A DNA stretch of 25,391 nucleotides, taken from contig JACMOJ010000454.1 of assembly GCA_014378085.1 (NCBI GenBank), positions 1-25,391 of the forward strand. The letters are read 5' to 3'. Shown here one piece after another: positions 1-7,289 of this stretch (position 1 is the stretch's first letter; every line of letters starts with the position of its first letter). The notes under the pieces are model-generated. The model was not told where the DNA came from, searched no databases, and saw only the letters and a program-made list of their open reading frames with translations. This DNA is from Burkholderiales bacterium. GTDB lineage: Bacteria > Pseudomonadota > Gammaproteobacteria > Burkholderiales > Usitatibacteraceae. A program made the translations under genes and the position numbers.

Positions 1-1
1 C

Positions 2-181
2 GCGAAAACTGATTCTCGGACGACGGCGAGCATTACAGCAATTAAGAGCGAGTGGCACGCACACAGTCAACCCAATTTTTTCACCTACGCGTTCAAGTCT
101 TTGCAGCACGTATATGCCAAGAGCATCGCCTTCGCGTTGTATTTGGACAAAAGTACGCATTCATCATCGGTTCGGGCGTAA
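2..181 (+). CDS. possible C-terminal end of an upstream gene (unidentified)
   Basis: A frame is open from the left edge and ends at TAA 179-181, giving about 59 codons. Its third codon positions are G or C in roughly 60% of codons by hand count, as expected of coding DNA here. The short segment FFTYAFKSLQHVYAKS looks protein-like, but I recognise no family. A competing frame on the minus strand runs from an ATG at 160-158 to the window edge. It has poorer third-position composition, so I prefer the + strand. Either could be chance, because 180 bases is little evidence. Confidence 0.25.
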   Translation, partial: AKTDSRTTASITAIKSEWHAHSQPNFFTYAFKSLQHVYAKSIAFALYLDKSTHSSSVRA

Positions 182-304
182 AAGTGTCAGAATTTGCTTA
201 AGCTGCCGCTATCATGCAGTCGAATCGGAACTTTTTTCAAATTAAAAAAATGCAACCGCATGGCGCGCTTTGCGTCGGTTGCAGCGGCTGCGATGTTATT
301 TTTT
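182..304 (+). other. leader upstream of the UDP-xylose synthase gene, with A/T tracts and an inverted repeat
   Basis: This stretch has a T run at 232-237 followed by an A run at 244-250. A perfect 8-base inverted repeat follows: TGCAACCG at 251-258 and CGGTTGCA at 276-283, with a 17-base spacer. A hairpin there would sit just ahead of the preferred start at 305. I see no convincing -35/-10 pair, no JUMPstart/ops element and no clear Shine-Dalgarno before 305. It could be a promoter or leader region at the head of the operon, but the sequence does not prove it. Confidence 0.3.
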
Positions 305-1264
305 ATGCGCGACTACAACACAACAAAACGAGTGCTTGTTACCGGCGGTGCGGGGTTTTTGGGTAGCCATCTGTGTGATCGGCTGATTCAGGACGGGCAC
401 GATGTGATCTGTCTCGACAACTTTTTCACCGGCACCAAGGCCAATGTCGACCATCTTCTAGCCAACCCCAGGTTTGAGTTGATGCGTCACGACGTCACGT
501 TTCCGTTATACGTCGAAGTTGATCAAATTTACAACCTGGCCTGCCCGGCTAGTCCAATTCATTACCAGCACGACCCCGTCCAGACCACCAAAACCAACGT
601 TCATGGCGCGATCAACATGCTGGGCTTGGCCAAACGACTGCGCGCCAAAATTTTTCAAGCTAGCACGTCCGAGGTTTACGGCGACCCTGCGGTTCATCCG
701 CAAGTGGAAGGCTACTGGGGCAACGTTAACCCTATCGGCGTGCGCAGCTGTTACGACGAAGGCAAACGCTGCGCGGAAACATTATTTTTTGATTACCACC
801 GCCAGCACGCACTGGAAATTAAGGTCGCACGCATATTTAATACCTACGGCGAGCGAATGCACCCCAATGATGGTCGTGTTGTCAGTAACTTTATTGTTCA
901 AGCGCTTAACGGGCAAGACATCACCATTTACGGCGAAGGACAACAGACGCGCAGTTTCTGTTTTGTCAGCGACCTCATCGAAGGATTCGTTCGATTGATG
1001 GCCACCGGTAAAGAAGTAACAGGCCCCATTAACTTGGGAAATCCGGGCGAGTTCACTATTCGCCAGCTTGCTGAGCTGGTGATTGAGCTGACGGGCAGCG
1101 CCTCAAAGCTTGTCTTTCATCCCTTGCCCGCAGATGATCCGATGCAGCGGCGGCCCGACATCACACTCGCCCGAAGTCAGCTGGCGTGGGAACCCACTGT
1201 TCCGTTGCGTGAGGGCTTAACCCGCACCATCGCCTATTTCGACCAGCTACTCGTGGCGCGTTAA
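305..1264 (+). CDS. uxs: UDP-glucuronate decarboxylase (UDP-xylose synthase), SDR family
   Basis: A 319-residue extended short-chain dehydrogenase/reductase. The family uses tightly bound NAD to oxidise, decarboxylate and re-reduce UDP-glucuronate to UDP-xylose in the cytoplasm. The sequence shows the Rossmann motif TGGAGFLGS (residues 13-21), the NAD-ribose aspartate D38 in CLDNF, and T121-S122 in TSEVYG. The catalytic pair is Y150 and K154 (YDEGK). The segments [12 protein letters not shown] and [14 protein letters not shown] are characteristic of UXS rather than of UDP-glucose epimerases or GDP-mannose dehydratases. I chose ATG 305 because it begins six residues before the first beta strand. 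An in-frame ATG at 260 would add a hydrophobic 15-residue leader unusual for this family, and neither start has a strong ribosome site. It sits 10 bases before the amidotransferase stub. No UDP-glucose dehydrogenase is in the window to make the substrate. Confidence 0.93.
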   Translation: MRDYNTTKRVLVTGGAGFLGSHLCDRLIQDGHDVICLDNFFTGTKANVDHLLANPRFELMRHDVTFPLYVEVDQIYNLACPASPIHYQHDPVQTTKTNVHGAINMLGLAKRLRAKIFQASTSEVYGDPAVHPQVEGYWGNVNPIGVRSCYDEGKRCAETLFFDYHRQHALEIKVARIFNTYGERMHPNDGRVVSNFIVQALNGQDITIYGEGQQTRSFCFVSDLIEGFVRLMATGKEVTGPINLGNPGEFTIRQLAELVIELTGSASKLVFHPLPADDPMQRRPDITLARSQLAWEPTVPLREGLTRTIAYFDQLLVAR

Positions 1265-1274
1265 CGGAGCGCGT

Positions 1275-1589
1275 ATGTGTGGCATTGCTGGCATTTACGC
1301 CTACGGTTCTGCAGCGGCCCCGGTCAATCGCGATCAGTTGCGCACTGTTCGCGACCACATGGCCGCGCGCGGGCCCGACGGGCATGGCGAATGGTTCTCG
1401 GCCGATGGCCGCGTTGGGTTCGGCCACCGCCGCCTTGCCATCATCGACCTTTCGGAGGGCGGCGCACAACCCATGCAAAGCGCCGACGGCCAAGCAGTCA
1501 TCACCTTCAACGGCGAAATCTACAACTACCGCGAACTACGCCGCGAGCTTGAATCGCAAGGTCACGTCTTCCGCTCAGATTCACACACC
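1275..1589 (+). repeat. direct repeat copy A (5' end of amidotransferase gene)
   Basis: This is the first copy of a direct repeat of about 315 bases. Its partner is 2801-3115, and galE lies between them. The match is strongest from about 1350 to 1589 and breaks off after the shared CACC at 1586-1589. Confidence 0.9.
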
Positions 1590-1685
1590 CTAGCACCGTT
1601 TTACCGGCACGACGCGGTCAATAACACGGCATTTTCTGAGATATTCATCCCATCCTCAACGCTAGCGGATCAAAGTCAGCAGTGA
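1275..1685 (+). pseudogene. truncated N-terminal copy of asparagine-synthase-like amidotransferase
   Basis: This 136-codon frame begins MCGIAGIYA, with the class II glutamine amidotransferase nucleophile Cys2, and includes FGHRRLAIIDL and NGEIYNYRELR. It closely matches the first ~104 residues of the complete amidotransferase that starts at 2801. Homology stops abruptly at about 1589, just where the intact gene reads DTEVLLHLY. The remaining ~32 codons are unrelated and end at TGA 1683-1685. The rest of the glutaminase domain and the whole synthetase domain are missing, so it cannot do the normal reaction. Differences from the intact copy cluster in residues 10-25 (eleven), with three in residues 26-103. 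It looks like a relic of duplication or recombination around galE. A small expressed glutaminase fragment is possible but unlikely. Confidence 0.85.
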
Positions 1686-1740
1686 GTTTTGAACGTAGCA
1701 AGCTCCGCAACGACGGCAAACATTTCCGGGCGGGATCCAC

Positions 1741-2796
1741 ATGAACGTCCTGCTGACGGGCGGCACCGGCTACGTTGCCAGCCACACGGCCGTGGTTCTC
1801 GCCGAAGCCGGCCATCGAATCGCGCTGTTCGACAACCTCTGCAACAGCCAGCCCCAAGTGGCTCAACGCCTGCAATTTATGACCGGCCAGACCATGCCCC
1901 TCATCGTTGGTGACGTACGCGATACAGCGCTGCTCATTCAAGCATTAAAAAAGCATCAGATCGACGCCGTCTTCCACTTTGCAGGCCTTAAAGCCGTCGG
2001 CGAATCGGTGGCGCAACCTATTGACTATTACGCCAATAACGTCCACGGCAGCATAAGCGTTGTGCAAGCCATGCATGCAGCGCATGTCAAAACGCTGGTG
2101 TTTAGCTCCAGCGCGACGGTTTATGGCTGCCCCCAATACTTGCCTATCGATGAGGCCCATCCCACCAAAGCGACCAACCCATACGGGCGTAGCAAATTAC
2201 AAGTTGAAGAAATTCTGGCTGACGTCGTTACGTCGGACCCGCGCTGGCGCATTGCATGCCTGCGCTACTTCAACCCTGTGGGTGCACATGAATCTGGCCA
2301 AATCGGCGAAGACCCAGCGGGCGTTCCCAACAACCTTATGCCTTATGTTGCCCAGGTCGCCAGCGGCAAGTTGCCCTACCTCAGTGTGTTTGGCAACGAC
2401 TACCCCACGCCTGACGGCACCGGCGTGCGCGACTACATCCACGTTGCGGACCTCGCCGTCGGTCATCTCGCCGCGCTCAATTTTCTGGCGCGAGACGACA
2501 ACGCGGCAGGGTTGCTTTCATCGCAAGGCACGGTCGACTCCACGATTCACACCTTTAATCTGGGAAGAGGGCAAGGCCACAGTGTTTTTGAAATTATTAA
2601 GGCGTTTGAGCTCGCGAGCGGAAAAACTGTGAAGTATCAGATCGCGTCACGTCGACCCGGCGACATCGCAACTTGCTATGCAGAGGTTAAAAAAGCGGAG
2701 CAAATATTGGGTTGGAAAGCGAAGCGTAACCTGCAGGACATGTGCGTCAGCGCCTGGCTGCGAGCAATGCACAGCACTCGACACGCTACCCTCTGA
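1741..2796 (+). CDS. galE: UDP-glucose 4-epimerase
   Basis: A 351-residue extended SDR enzyme interconverting UDP-Glc and UDP-Gal, and in some members the N-acetylated pair. The NAD motif TGGTGYVASH lies at residues 6-15. Catalytic residues are S124 in SSSATVYG, Y148 and K152 in YGRSK; E. coli GalE uses S124, Y149 and K153. RYFNPVGAHESGQIGEDP, GNDYPTPDGTGVRDYIHV and RRPGD are typical of GalE. One oddity is Ala13 where the third glycine of the GxxGxxG loop normally lies. ATG 1741 starts immediately at the first beta strand. The gene lies between the two amidotransferase copies, 55 bases after the stub and 4 bases before the intact one, so it was probably carried or copied together with the latter. 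It is somewhat longer than E. coli GalE (338 residues), mostly at the C-terminus. Confidence 0.95.
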   Translation: MNVLLTGGTGYVASHTAVVLAEAGHRIALFDNLCNSQPQVAQRLQFMTGQTMPLIVGDVRDTALLIQALKKHQIDAVFHFAGLKAVGESVAQPIDYYANNVHGSISVVQAMHAAHVKTLVFSSSATVYGCPQYLPIDEAHPTKATNPYGRSKLQVEEILADVVTSDPRWRIACLRYFNPVGAHESGQIGEDPAGVPNNLMPYVAQVASGKLPYLSVFGNDYPTPDGTGVRDYIHVADLAVGHLAALNFLARDDNAAGLLSSQGTVDSTIHTFNLGRGQGHSVFEIIKAFELASGKTVKYQIASRRPGDIATCYAEVKKAEQILGWKAKRNLQDMCVSAWLRAMHSTRHATL

Positions 2797-2800
2797 TGTC

Positions 2801-3115
2801 ATGTGCGGCATAGCAGGCATCTACGCATTTAGTGCTTCCGCGCGCCCGGTGGACAGAACGTGTCTGCGCGCCATTCGCGACCACATGGCCGTTCGGGGGC
2901 CCGACGGACAGGGCGAATGGTTCTCAGCCGATGGCCGTGTTGGGTTCGGCCATCGCCGCCTTGCAATCATCGACCTTTCGGAAGGCGGCGCTCAACCCAT
3001 GCAAAGCGCCGACGGCCAGCTCGTCATCACGTTCAACGGCGAGATCTACAACTACCGCGAACTACGCCGCGAGCTTGAATCGCAGGGCCACGTCTTCCGC
3101 TCAGATTCAGACACC
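2801..3115 (+). repeat. direct repeat copy B (5' end of intact amidotransferase gene)
   Basis: This is the second copy of the direct repeat described at 1275-1589. Here the reading frame continues into the complete gene. Confidence 0.9.
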
Positions 3116-5797
3116 GAGGTATTGCTGCACCTGTACCAGGAAAAAGGCACCGCCATGTTGCAAAGCCTGCGCGGCATGTACGCTTTTGCCCTCTGGGACT
3201 CACGCAAACAGGCGCTTCTGCTGGCGCGCGACCCATTCGGCATTAAGCCGCTCTACTACACCCCCGCCGGCAGCAACAACGGCACACTGCGCTTCGCGTC
3301 GCAAGTCAAGGCGTTACTCGCGGGCGGTCAGATTGACACAGCGCCTGAGCCTGCTGGGCACGTTGGTTTTTATATCTGGGGCAGCGTGCCCGCGCCCTAC
3401 ACGCTATACCGCGGCATCCGCGCAATTCCGGCCGGACACTTCCTGTGGGTACACGGGCGGAGCGCCCTCGCCGCGCAAGAGCCCCAGCCCTTTTGCCTCA
3501 TCACCGACATCTTGGCTGATGCCGCCAACAACCCTGCCCGCGGCAGCGAGGGCGACGCGCTCGAGGCCATTGGAGCGGCTGTTCGCGATAGCGTCGCAGC
3601 GCATCACGTAGCTGACGTGCCAGTGGGTATGTTCCTGTCCTCCGGTATTGACTCGGCCATCATCACCGCACTGTCAAGCGCCCATGGCAAACGCCCACAC
3701 ACGCTGACGCTGGCGTTTGCCGAATACGCGGGAACGGCAAACGACGAATCCCCCCTAGCGGAGCAGCTGGCTGCCCAGCTGGGCACGCGCCACACTACTG
3801 TGATGGTGAGCAAGGCCGAATTTAAGGAACAGCGCAAGCGACTGCTGGACGCCATGGACCAGCCCAGCATCGACGGCGTGAACAGCTGGTTTGTGTCGCA
3901 GGCTGCTGCCTCGCAAGGCATCAAGGTTGCGCTGTCAGGGCTGGGCGGCGACGAGCTGTTTGCCTCGTACCCCAGCTTTGCCGATCTGCCGCGAATCCGC
4001 AATCTGGCCCGCCCGTTTGCGCGCTTGTCCGGTCTGGGAAAAACCCTGCGCCATCTATCGCTGCCGGTGCTAAGTCGTTTCACATCGCCCAAGTACGCCG
4101 GTTTACTCGAATACGGCGGTACGCTGGGTGGGGCCTATCTGTTGCGGCGTTCGCTTTATATGCCGTGGGAGTTAAACCAGCTGTTGGACCTTGATTTGGT
4201 CCGCGACGGTTCGCACGAGCTGCAGAGCCGTCTACATCTCAATGCCACTACGGCGGGTATTCCTCAGGATCGCATGGCGATCTCGGCGCTGGAAATGTCT
4301 TGGTACATGCGCCACCAGTTGCTGGTGGACTCCGACTGGGCCAGCATGGCGCATTCGCTGGAGCTGCGCGTGCCGTTTTTGGATGTGCCGCTTCTACGCG
4401 CCGCGGCGCCATGGTTGGCGGCCCACCCTGGCCTGACCAAGCCGCAGGTTGCCAAGGCGCTCGCACACCAGCTTCCAAATAGCGTGTTGTACAAACGCAA
4501 GACCGGTTTTTCAGTACCCGTTCGCGACTGGCTGTTGGGCGATCGGCCCGACGTTAAAGATCGCGGATTACGCGGCTGGGCAAGCATGGTTCATGGCAGC
4601 GTCTTCGCGCAAACGAGCGCACCCGCCGGTTCCCCGCACCGGTGTGCACGAGGTCATGACAGTTCGCACACGCCTCGCGATGGAAATCTTCAGCAAACAC
4701 CTCGCGCCGCTTTCTCGCTATGGAGCCCAGAAATGGCCACGCGCGGCGGCGTGCAAAGCTACATGTGGCGCCTATGGGAAACTTTTTCTGCCGTCACCGA
4801 AGCTGATGGCCGGCGGATAACGGGCCTGTCGCTCATGGATGAGCCTAGGTTGCTTGCAGCATGGGCGAATCCCGTTCAGTACCGCCCTGTTGCGTTGAGC
4901 GGGCGCAAACGGTTTTTCGCGCGACTGGCGTTGAGCACATCACACGCGGCCGAATGTGTCGTCGTTGGGCATCTGCATCTCGCGCCGCTCGCCTGGCTGA
5001 GCTGGCGGCTTGGACGTATTGGGCGCTATGTGGTGGTGCTTCACGGTATCGAAGCCTGGAAGCGCGCCGGGCTTTTCGAGCGGCTGGCGCTTAGGCAGGC
5101 GGATGCAGTGGTCGCAACCACCCACTATACCGCCCGAACCTGCGCTGTTGTGAACGGCCTGCCTGAGCAAAACTTTAAAGTAATACCGCTCTGCCTAGAG
5201 CCACTGCCGGCAACGCCCGCCCCCAATTTCAAGCTTGACGGCGCATTCCCCATCCTGTTCGTTGGCCGCTTGTCAGCGACCGAGCGGTATAAGGGCCTCG
5301 AAACTTTGATGCATGCCGTCGCGCGCCTAAATGAAGAAAATATTGGCGGCAAACTTCACGTCATCGGCGATGGTGACGACGCTGCCCGCCTGCAAACAAT
5401 TGCCCGGTCACTTGGCTTGTCTGACGACACGATTTGTTTTCACGGGACAGTGAGCGACGCAGTCCTGCAGGCCGCCTATGCCAGCGCCAAAGTGTTTGCC
5501 ATGCCAAGCGCTAAGGAAGGCTTTGGCATTGTTTTTCTAGAGGCCATGCGCCACGACGTGGTCTGCATTGGCGGGGCGCATGGCGGAATGTCCGAAGTTT
5601 TCACCGACGGCGTCGAAGGCTATTTGGTGCCGTTTGGCGACATTGACCTGCTGACGCGGCGCTTGATTACCCTCGGCGGCGACGACGCAACTCGGCATCG
5701 TTTGGCGCAAGCAGGCCGAAGGCGCTTTCAAAGCGGGTATGAGTTTGATGTCTTTGCTGCGAGATGGCGTTCGTTGCTGAATAGCGATAGGCAATAG
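2801..5797 (+). CDS. asnB: asparagine-synthase-type amidotransferase fused in frame to a GT4 glycosyltransferase
   Basis: One 998-codon frame with two enzymes. Residues 1-~210 are a class II glutaminase: Cys2, FGHRRLAIIDL, NGEIYNYREL and ARDPFGIKPLYY. Residues ~240-590 are an ATP-dependent synthetase domain: LSSGIDS (279-285) is the PP-loop, SGLGGDELF (379-387) follows, and KTGFSVPVRDWL lies near 570. In glycan loci such proteins are thought to amidate sugar carboxylates (WbpS is the usual comparison). From about residue 636 a GT-B/GT4 enzyme begins: SPEMATRGGVQSY, FVGRLS, and E906/E914 in EGFGIVFLE (EX7E). Ordinary amidotransferases of this type end near residue 600-640, so the fusion is unusual. 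Residues ~600-635 resemble neither family and have weaker codon bias. A free GT could start at ATG 4733, but that would remove its first beta strand (FSLWSP). An ATGA at 4656-4659 lies in the other two frames, so a mutated or mis-assembled gene border is possible. Function of each half is secure; the fusion is not. Confidence 0.85.
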   Translation: MCGIAGIYAFSASARPVDRTCLRAIRDHMAVRGPDGQGEWFSADGRVGFGHRRLAIIDLSEGGAQPMQSADGQLVITFNGEIYNYRELRRELESQGHVFRSDSDTEVLLHLYQEKGTAMLQSLRGMYAFALWDSRKQALLLARDPFGIKPLYYTPAGSNNGTLRFASQVKALLAGGQIDTAPEPAGHVGFYIWGSVPAPYTLYRGIRAIPAGHFLWVHGRSALAAQEPQPFCLITDILADAANNPARGSEGDALEAIGAAVRDSVAAHHVADVPVGMFLSSGIDSAIITALSSAHGKRPHTLTLAFAEYAGTANDESPLAEQLAAQLGTRHTTVMVSKAEFKEQRKRLLDAMDQPSIDGVNSWFVSQAAASQGIKVALSGLGGDELFASYPSFADLPRIRNLARPFARLSGLGKTLRHLSLPVLSRFTSPKYAGLLEYGGTLGGAYLLRRSLYMPWELNQLLDLDLVRDGSHELQSRLHLNATTAGIPQDRMAISALEMSWYMRHQLLVDSDWASMAHSLELRVPFLDVPLLRAAAPWLAAHPGLTKPQVAKALAHQLPNSVLYKRKTGFSVPVRDWLLGDRPDVKDRGLRGWASMVHGSVFAQTSAPAGSPHRCARGHDSSHTPRDGNLQQTPRAAFSLWSPEMATRGGVQSYMWRLWETFSAVTEADGRRITGLSLMDEPRLLAAWANPVQYRPVALSGRKRFFARLALSTSHAAECVVVGHLHLAPLAWLSWRLGRIGRYVVVLHGIEAWKRAGLFERLALRQADAVVATTHYTARTCAVVNGLPEQNFKVIPLCLEPLPATPAPNFKLDGAFPILFVGRLSATERYKGLETLMHAVARLNEENIGGKLHVIGDGDDAARLQTIARSLGLSDDTICFHGTVSDAVLQAAYASAKVFAMPSAKEGFGIVFLEAMRHDVVCIGGAHGGMSEVFTDGVEGYLVPFGDIDLLTRRLITLGGDDATRHRLAQAGRRRFQSGYEFDVFAARWRSLLNSDRQ

Positions 5798-5800
5798 ACC

Positions 5801-7279
5801 ATGGCTAAAACTTCCCTGTCGTTGCGCGATTCTGCCAAGCAGGCCATGCTGTGGTCTGCCGGCTTAAGCCTGTTACGTGATGTCTTGCAGTTTGGCCAAA
5901 TGCTTGTTTTGGCGCGTTTACTTGATCCAGCGGCTTACGGTATGGCGGGCCTGGCCACCACGCTGATCAATTTCATCGGGCTGGCCTCGTTTCAACACGT
6001 TATTGCGCATGTTCTGCAGATTAGGGCGGACAAACCGGTCAACTTCCATCAGCACTTCACCGCAGGCTGGGTGCTCAATGGCGCCTTGTTTTTAATAGCC
6101 AATGCCATCGCATTTAGTCTGCGCCTTTTTGAGCAGTATGCTCACTTGCAACCACTGCTGCACCTTTTGTCCTTCACGTTCCTGTTGAGCGTTCCGAGCG
6201 ACATGCGCGCCAAGATGCTTGAGCGTGATCACGACTGGAATCGGCTGCGCACCCTGCAGTTGGGAGGCATTGTTGTCAGCATCATCACTGCCATTGCTTT
6301 GGCGGTGGGTGGGGCTGGCGTATACGCGCTCATCGTTCCTGGCTTGCTGTCGTCGACCATCATGGCACTCGATTTGTTTTTTTTCTCGGGCTGGCGTCCG
6401 CATTGGCAATGGAGCTACAGTAGTTACCGCGAGGCCCTGCACTTTGGCCTGAATCGGGCGGGTTCTAACGCACTTAATGGCGGCCGCGCTGTGCTGCAAA
6501 ATACGATGATCACTGAACACTTCCAGTTTGCGGGGCTCGGATTATTCGCCCGTGCGGAAGCGCTTGCAAACATGTTTTGTGGTCGCATAGCGCAACAAGC
6601 GAGCGGCGCGCTTTATCCAATCATTACGCGTGCAGAAGCGAAATCACCGCAATTTCAACGCACCAGCGGGTTAATGCTGAGCGGCGTAATCTGGGTCGTA
6701 GCGCCCATCGCCGCATTTTTTTCGTTGGAATCTTTGAGGCTTGTCAGCGTGTTGTACGGATCGCAATGGCTTGACCTGGTGCCCCTGCTGCCGTTTGCCA
6801 TGGGGATTGGTCTTGCCATCAGTATCGGCGCCACAGCTTACAGTTTGCTTCTTGCCAATGACCAAGCCCGCCTTTGCCTTCGCGCTGATATGGCGGCATT
6901 TGTTATTGCTGCGGCCCCCATGCTCCTGCTAATACCCCTTGGCTTGAAGACCTACTTGGTCGGTGCTTTGGCTGCCAATATTACGATTGCAGCGGTCTTG
7001 TTGACGTTACTGATAAAGACTCACGGACTGCAATTGAGTGGATTGTTGCGCGCCAGCGCGGCACCCACGGTAGCCACGGCACTGGCGACCACCGGGGCGT
7101 GGGCCTTGCAAACAATTCTTGAAACGCAGTTTTCAGGCGTCGCGGCGTTGTTCATGGCCTGGATCAGCTTCACCTCGGTGTACGTCGCGGTGCTGCGACT
7201 TCTGTTCCGGGCGAACCTAGCTGAAATAGTTGGCTTTCTACCAGGTAGCCTCAAAATTCGTCGCGTGTTGTGGTTGTAG
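5801..7279 (+). CDS. wzx: polysaccharide repeat-unit flippase (Wzx / MOP superfamily)
   Basis: A 492-residue, very hydrophobic protein with about 12-14 predicted membrane spans by eye. It starts with SLRDSAKQAMLWSAG, continues with GQMLVLARLLDPAAYGMAGL, and repeats span-loop-span units to the end. The opening RxAxxG-type helix followed by LARLLxPxxYG is typical of the WzxC/RfbX flippases that move undecaprenyl-linked repeat units across the inner membrane. It begins 4 bases after the fused amidotransferase-transferase stop, so the two are co-transcribed. Length is at the upper end of the usual 400-500. No catalytic residues are expected. Family assignment is strong; the identity of the transported glycan cannot be read from the sequence. 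Confidence 0.9.
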   Translation: MAKTSLSLRDSAKQAMLWSAGLSLLRDVLQFGQMLVLARLLDPAAYGMAGLATTLINFIGLASFQHVIAHVLQIRADKPVNFHQHFTAGWVLNGALFLIANAIAFSLRLFEQYAHLQPLLHLLSFTFLLSVPSDMRAKMLERDHDWNRLRTLQLGGIVVSIITAIALAVGGAGVYALIVPGLLSSTIMALDLFFFSGWRPHWQWSYSSYREALHFGLNRAGSNALNGGRAVLQNTMITEHFQFAGLGLFARAEALANMFCGRIAQQASGALYPIITRAEAKSPQFQRTSGLMLSGVIWVVAPIAAFFSLESLRLVSVLYGSQWLDLVPLLPFAMGIGLAISIGATAYSLLLANDQARLCLRADMAAFVIAAAPMLLLIPLGLKTYLVGALAANITIAAVLLTLLIKTHGLQLSGLLRASAAPTVATALATTGAWALQTILETQFSGVAALFMAWISFTSVYVAVLRLLFRANLAEIVGFLPGSLKIRRVLWL

Positions 7280-7289
7280 CGATAAACCC

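Noticed and set aside
194..304. N-terminal extension of the UDP-xylose synthase to TTG 194
   Set aside because: The extra 37 residues precede the Rossmann fold without family precedent and have poor coding character; ATG 305 fits the family's length.
3604..4092. 162-codon minus-strand frame opposite the synthetase domain
   Set aside because: It is the antisense shadow of a well-supported GC-rich coding region.
4449..4820. 123-codon + strand frame inside the fused amidotransferase-transferase gene
   Set aside because: Most of it overlaps clear catalytic-domain sequence in the main frame and its translation matches no family. Only the part around 4600-4720 has better codon bias, and that is discussed as a possible lost gene border.
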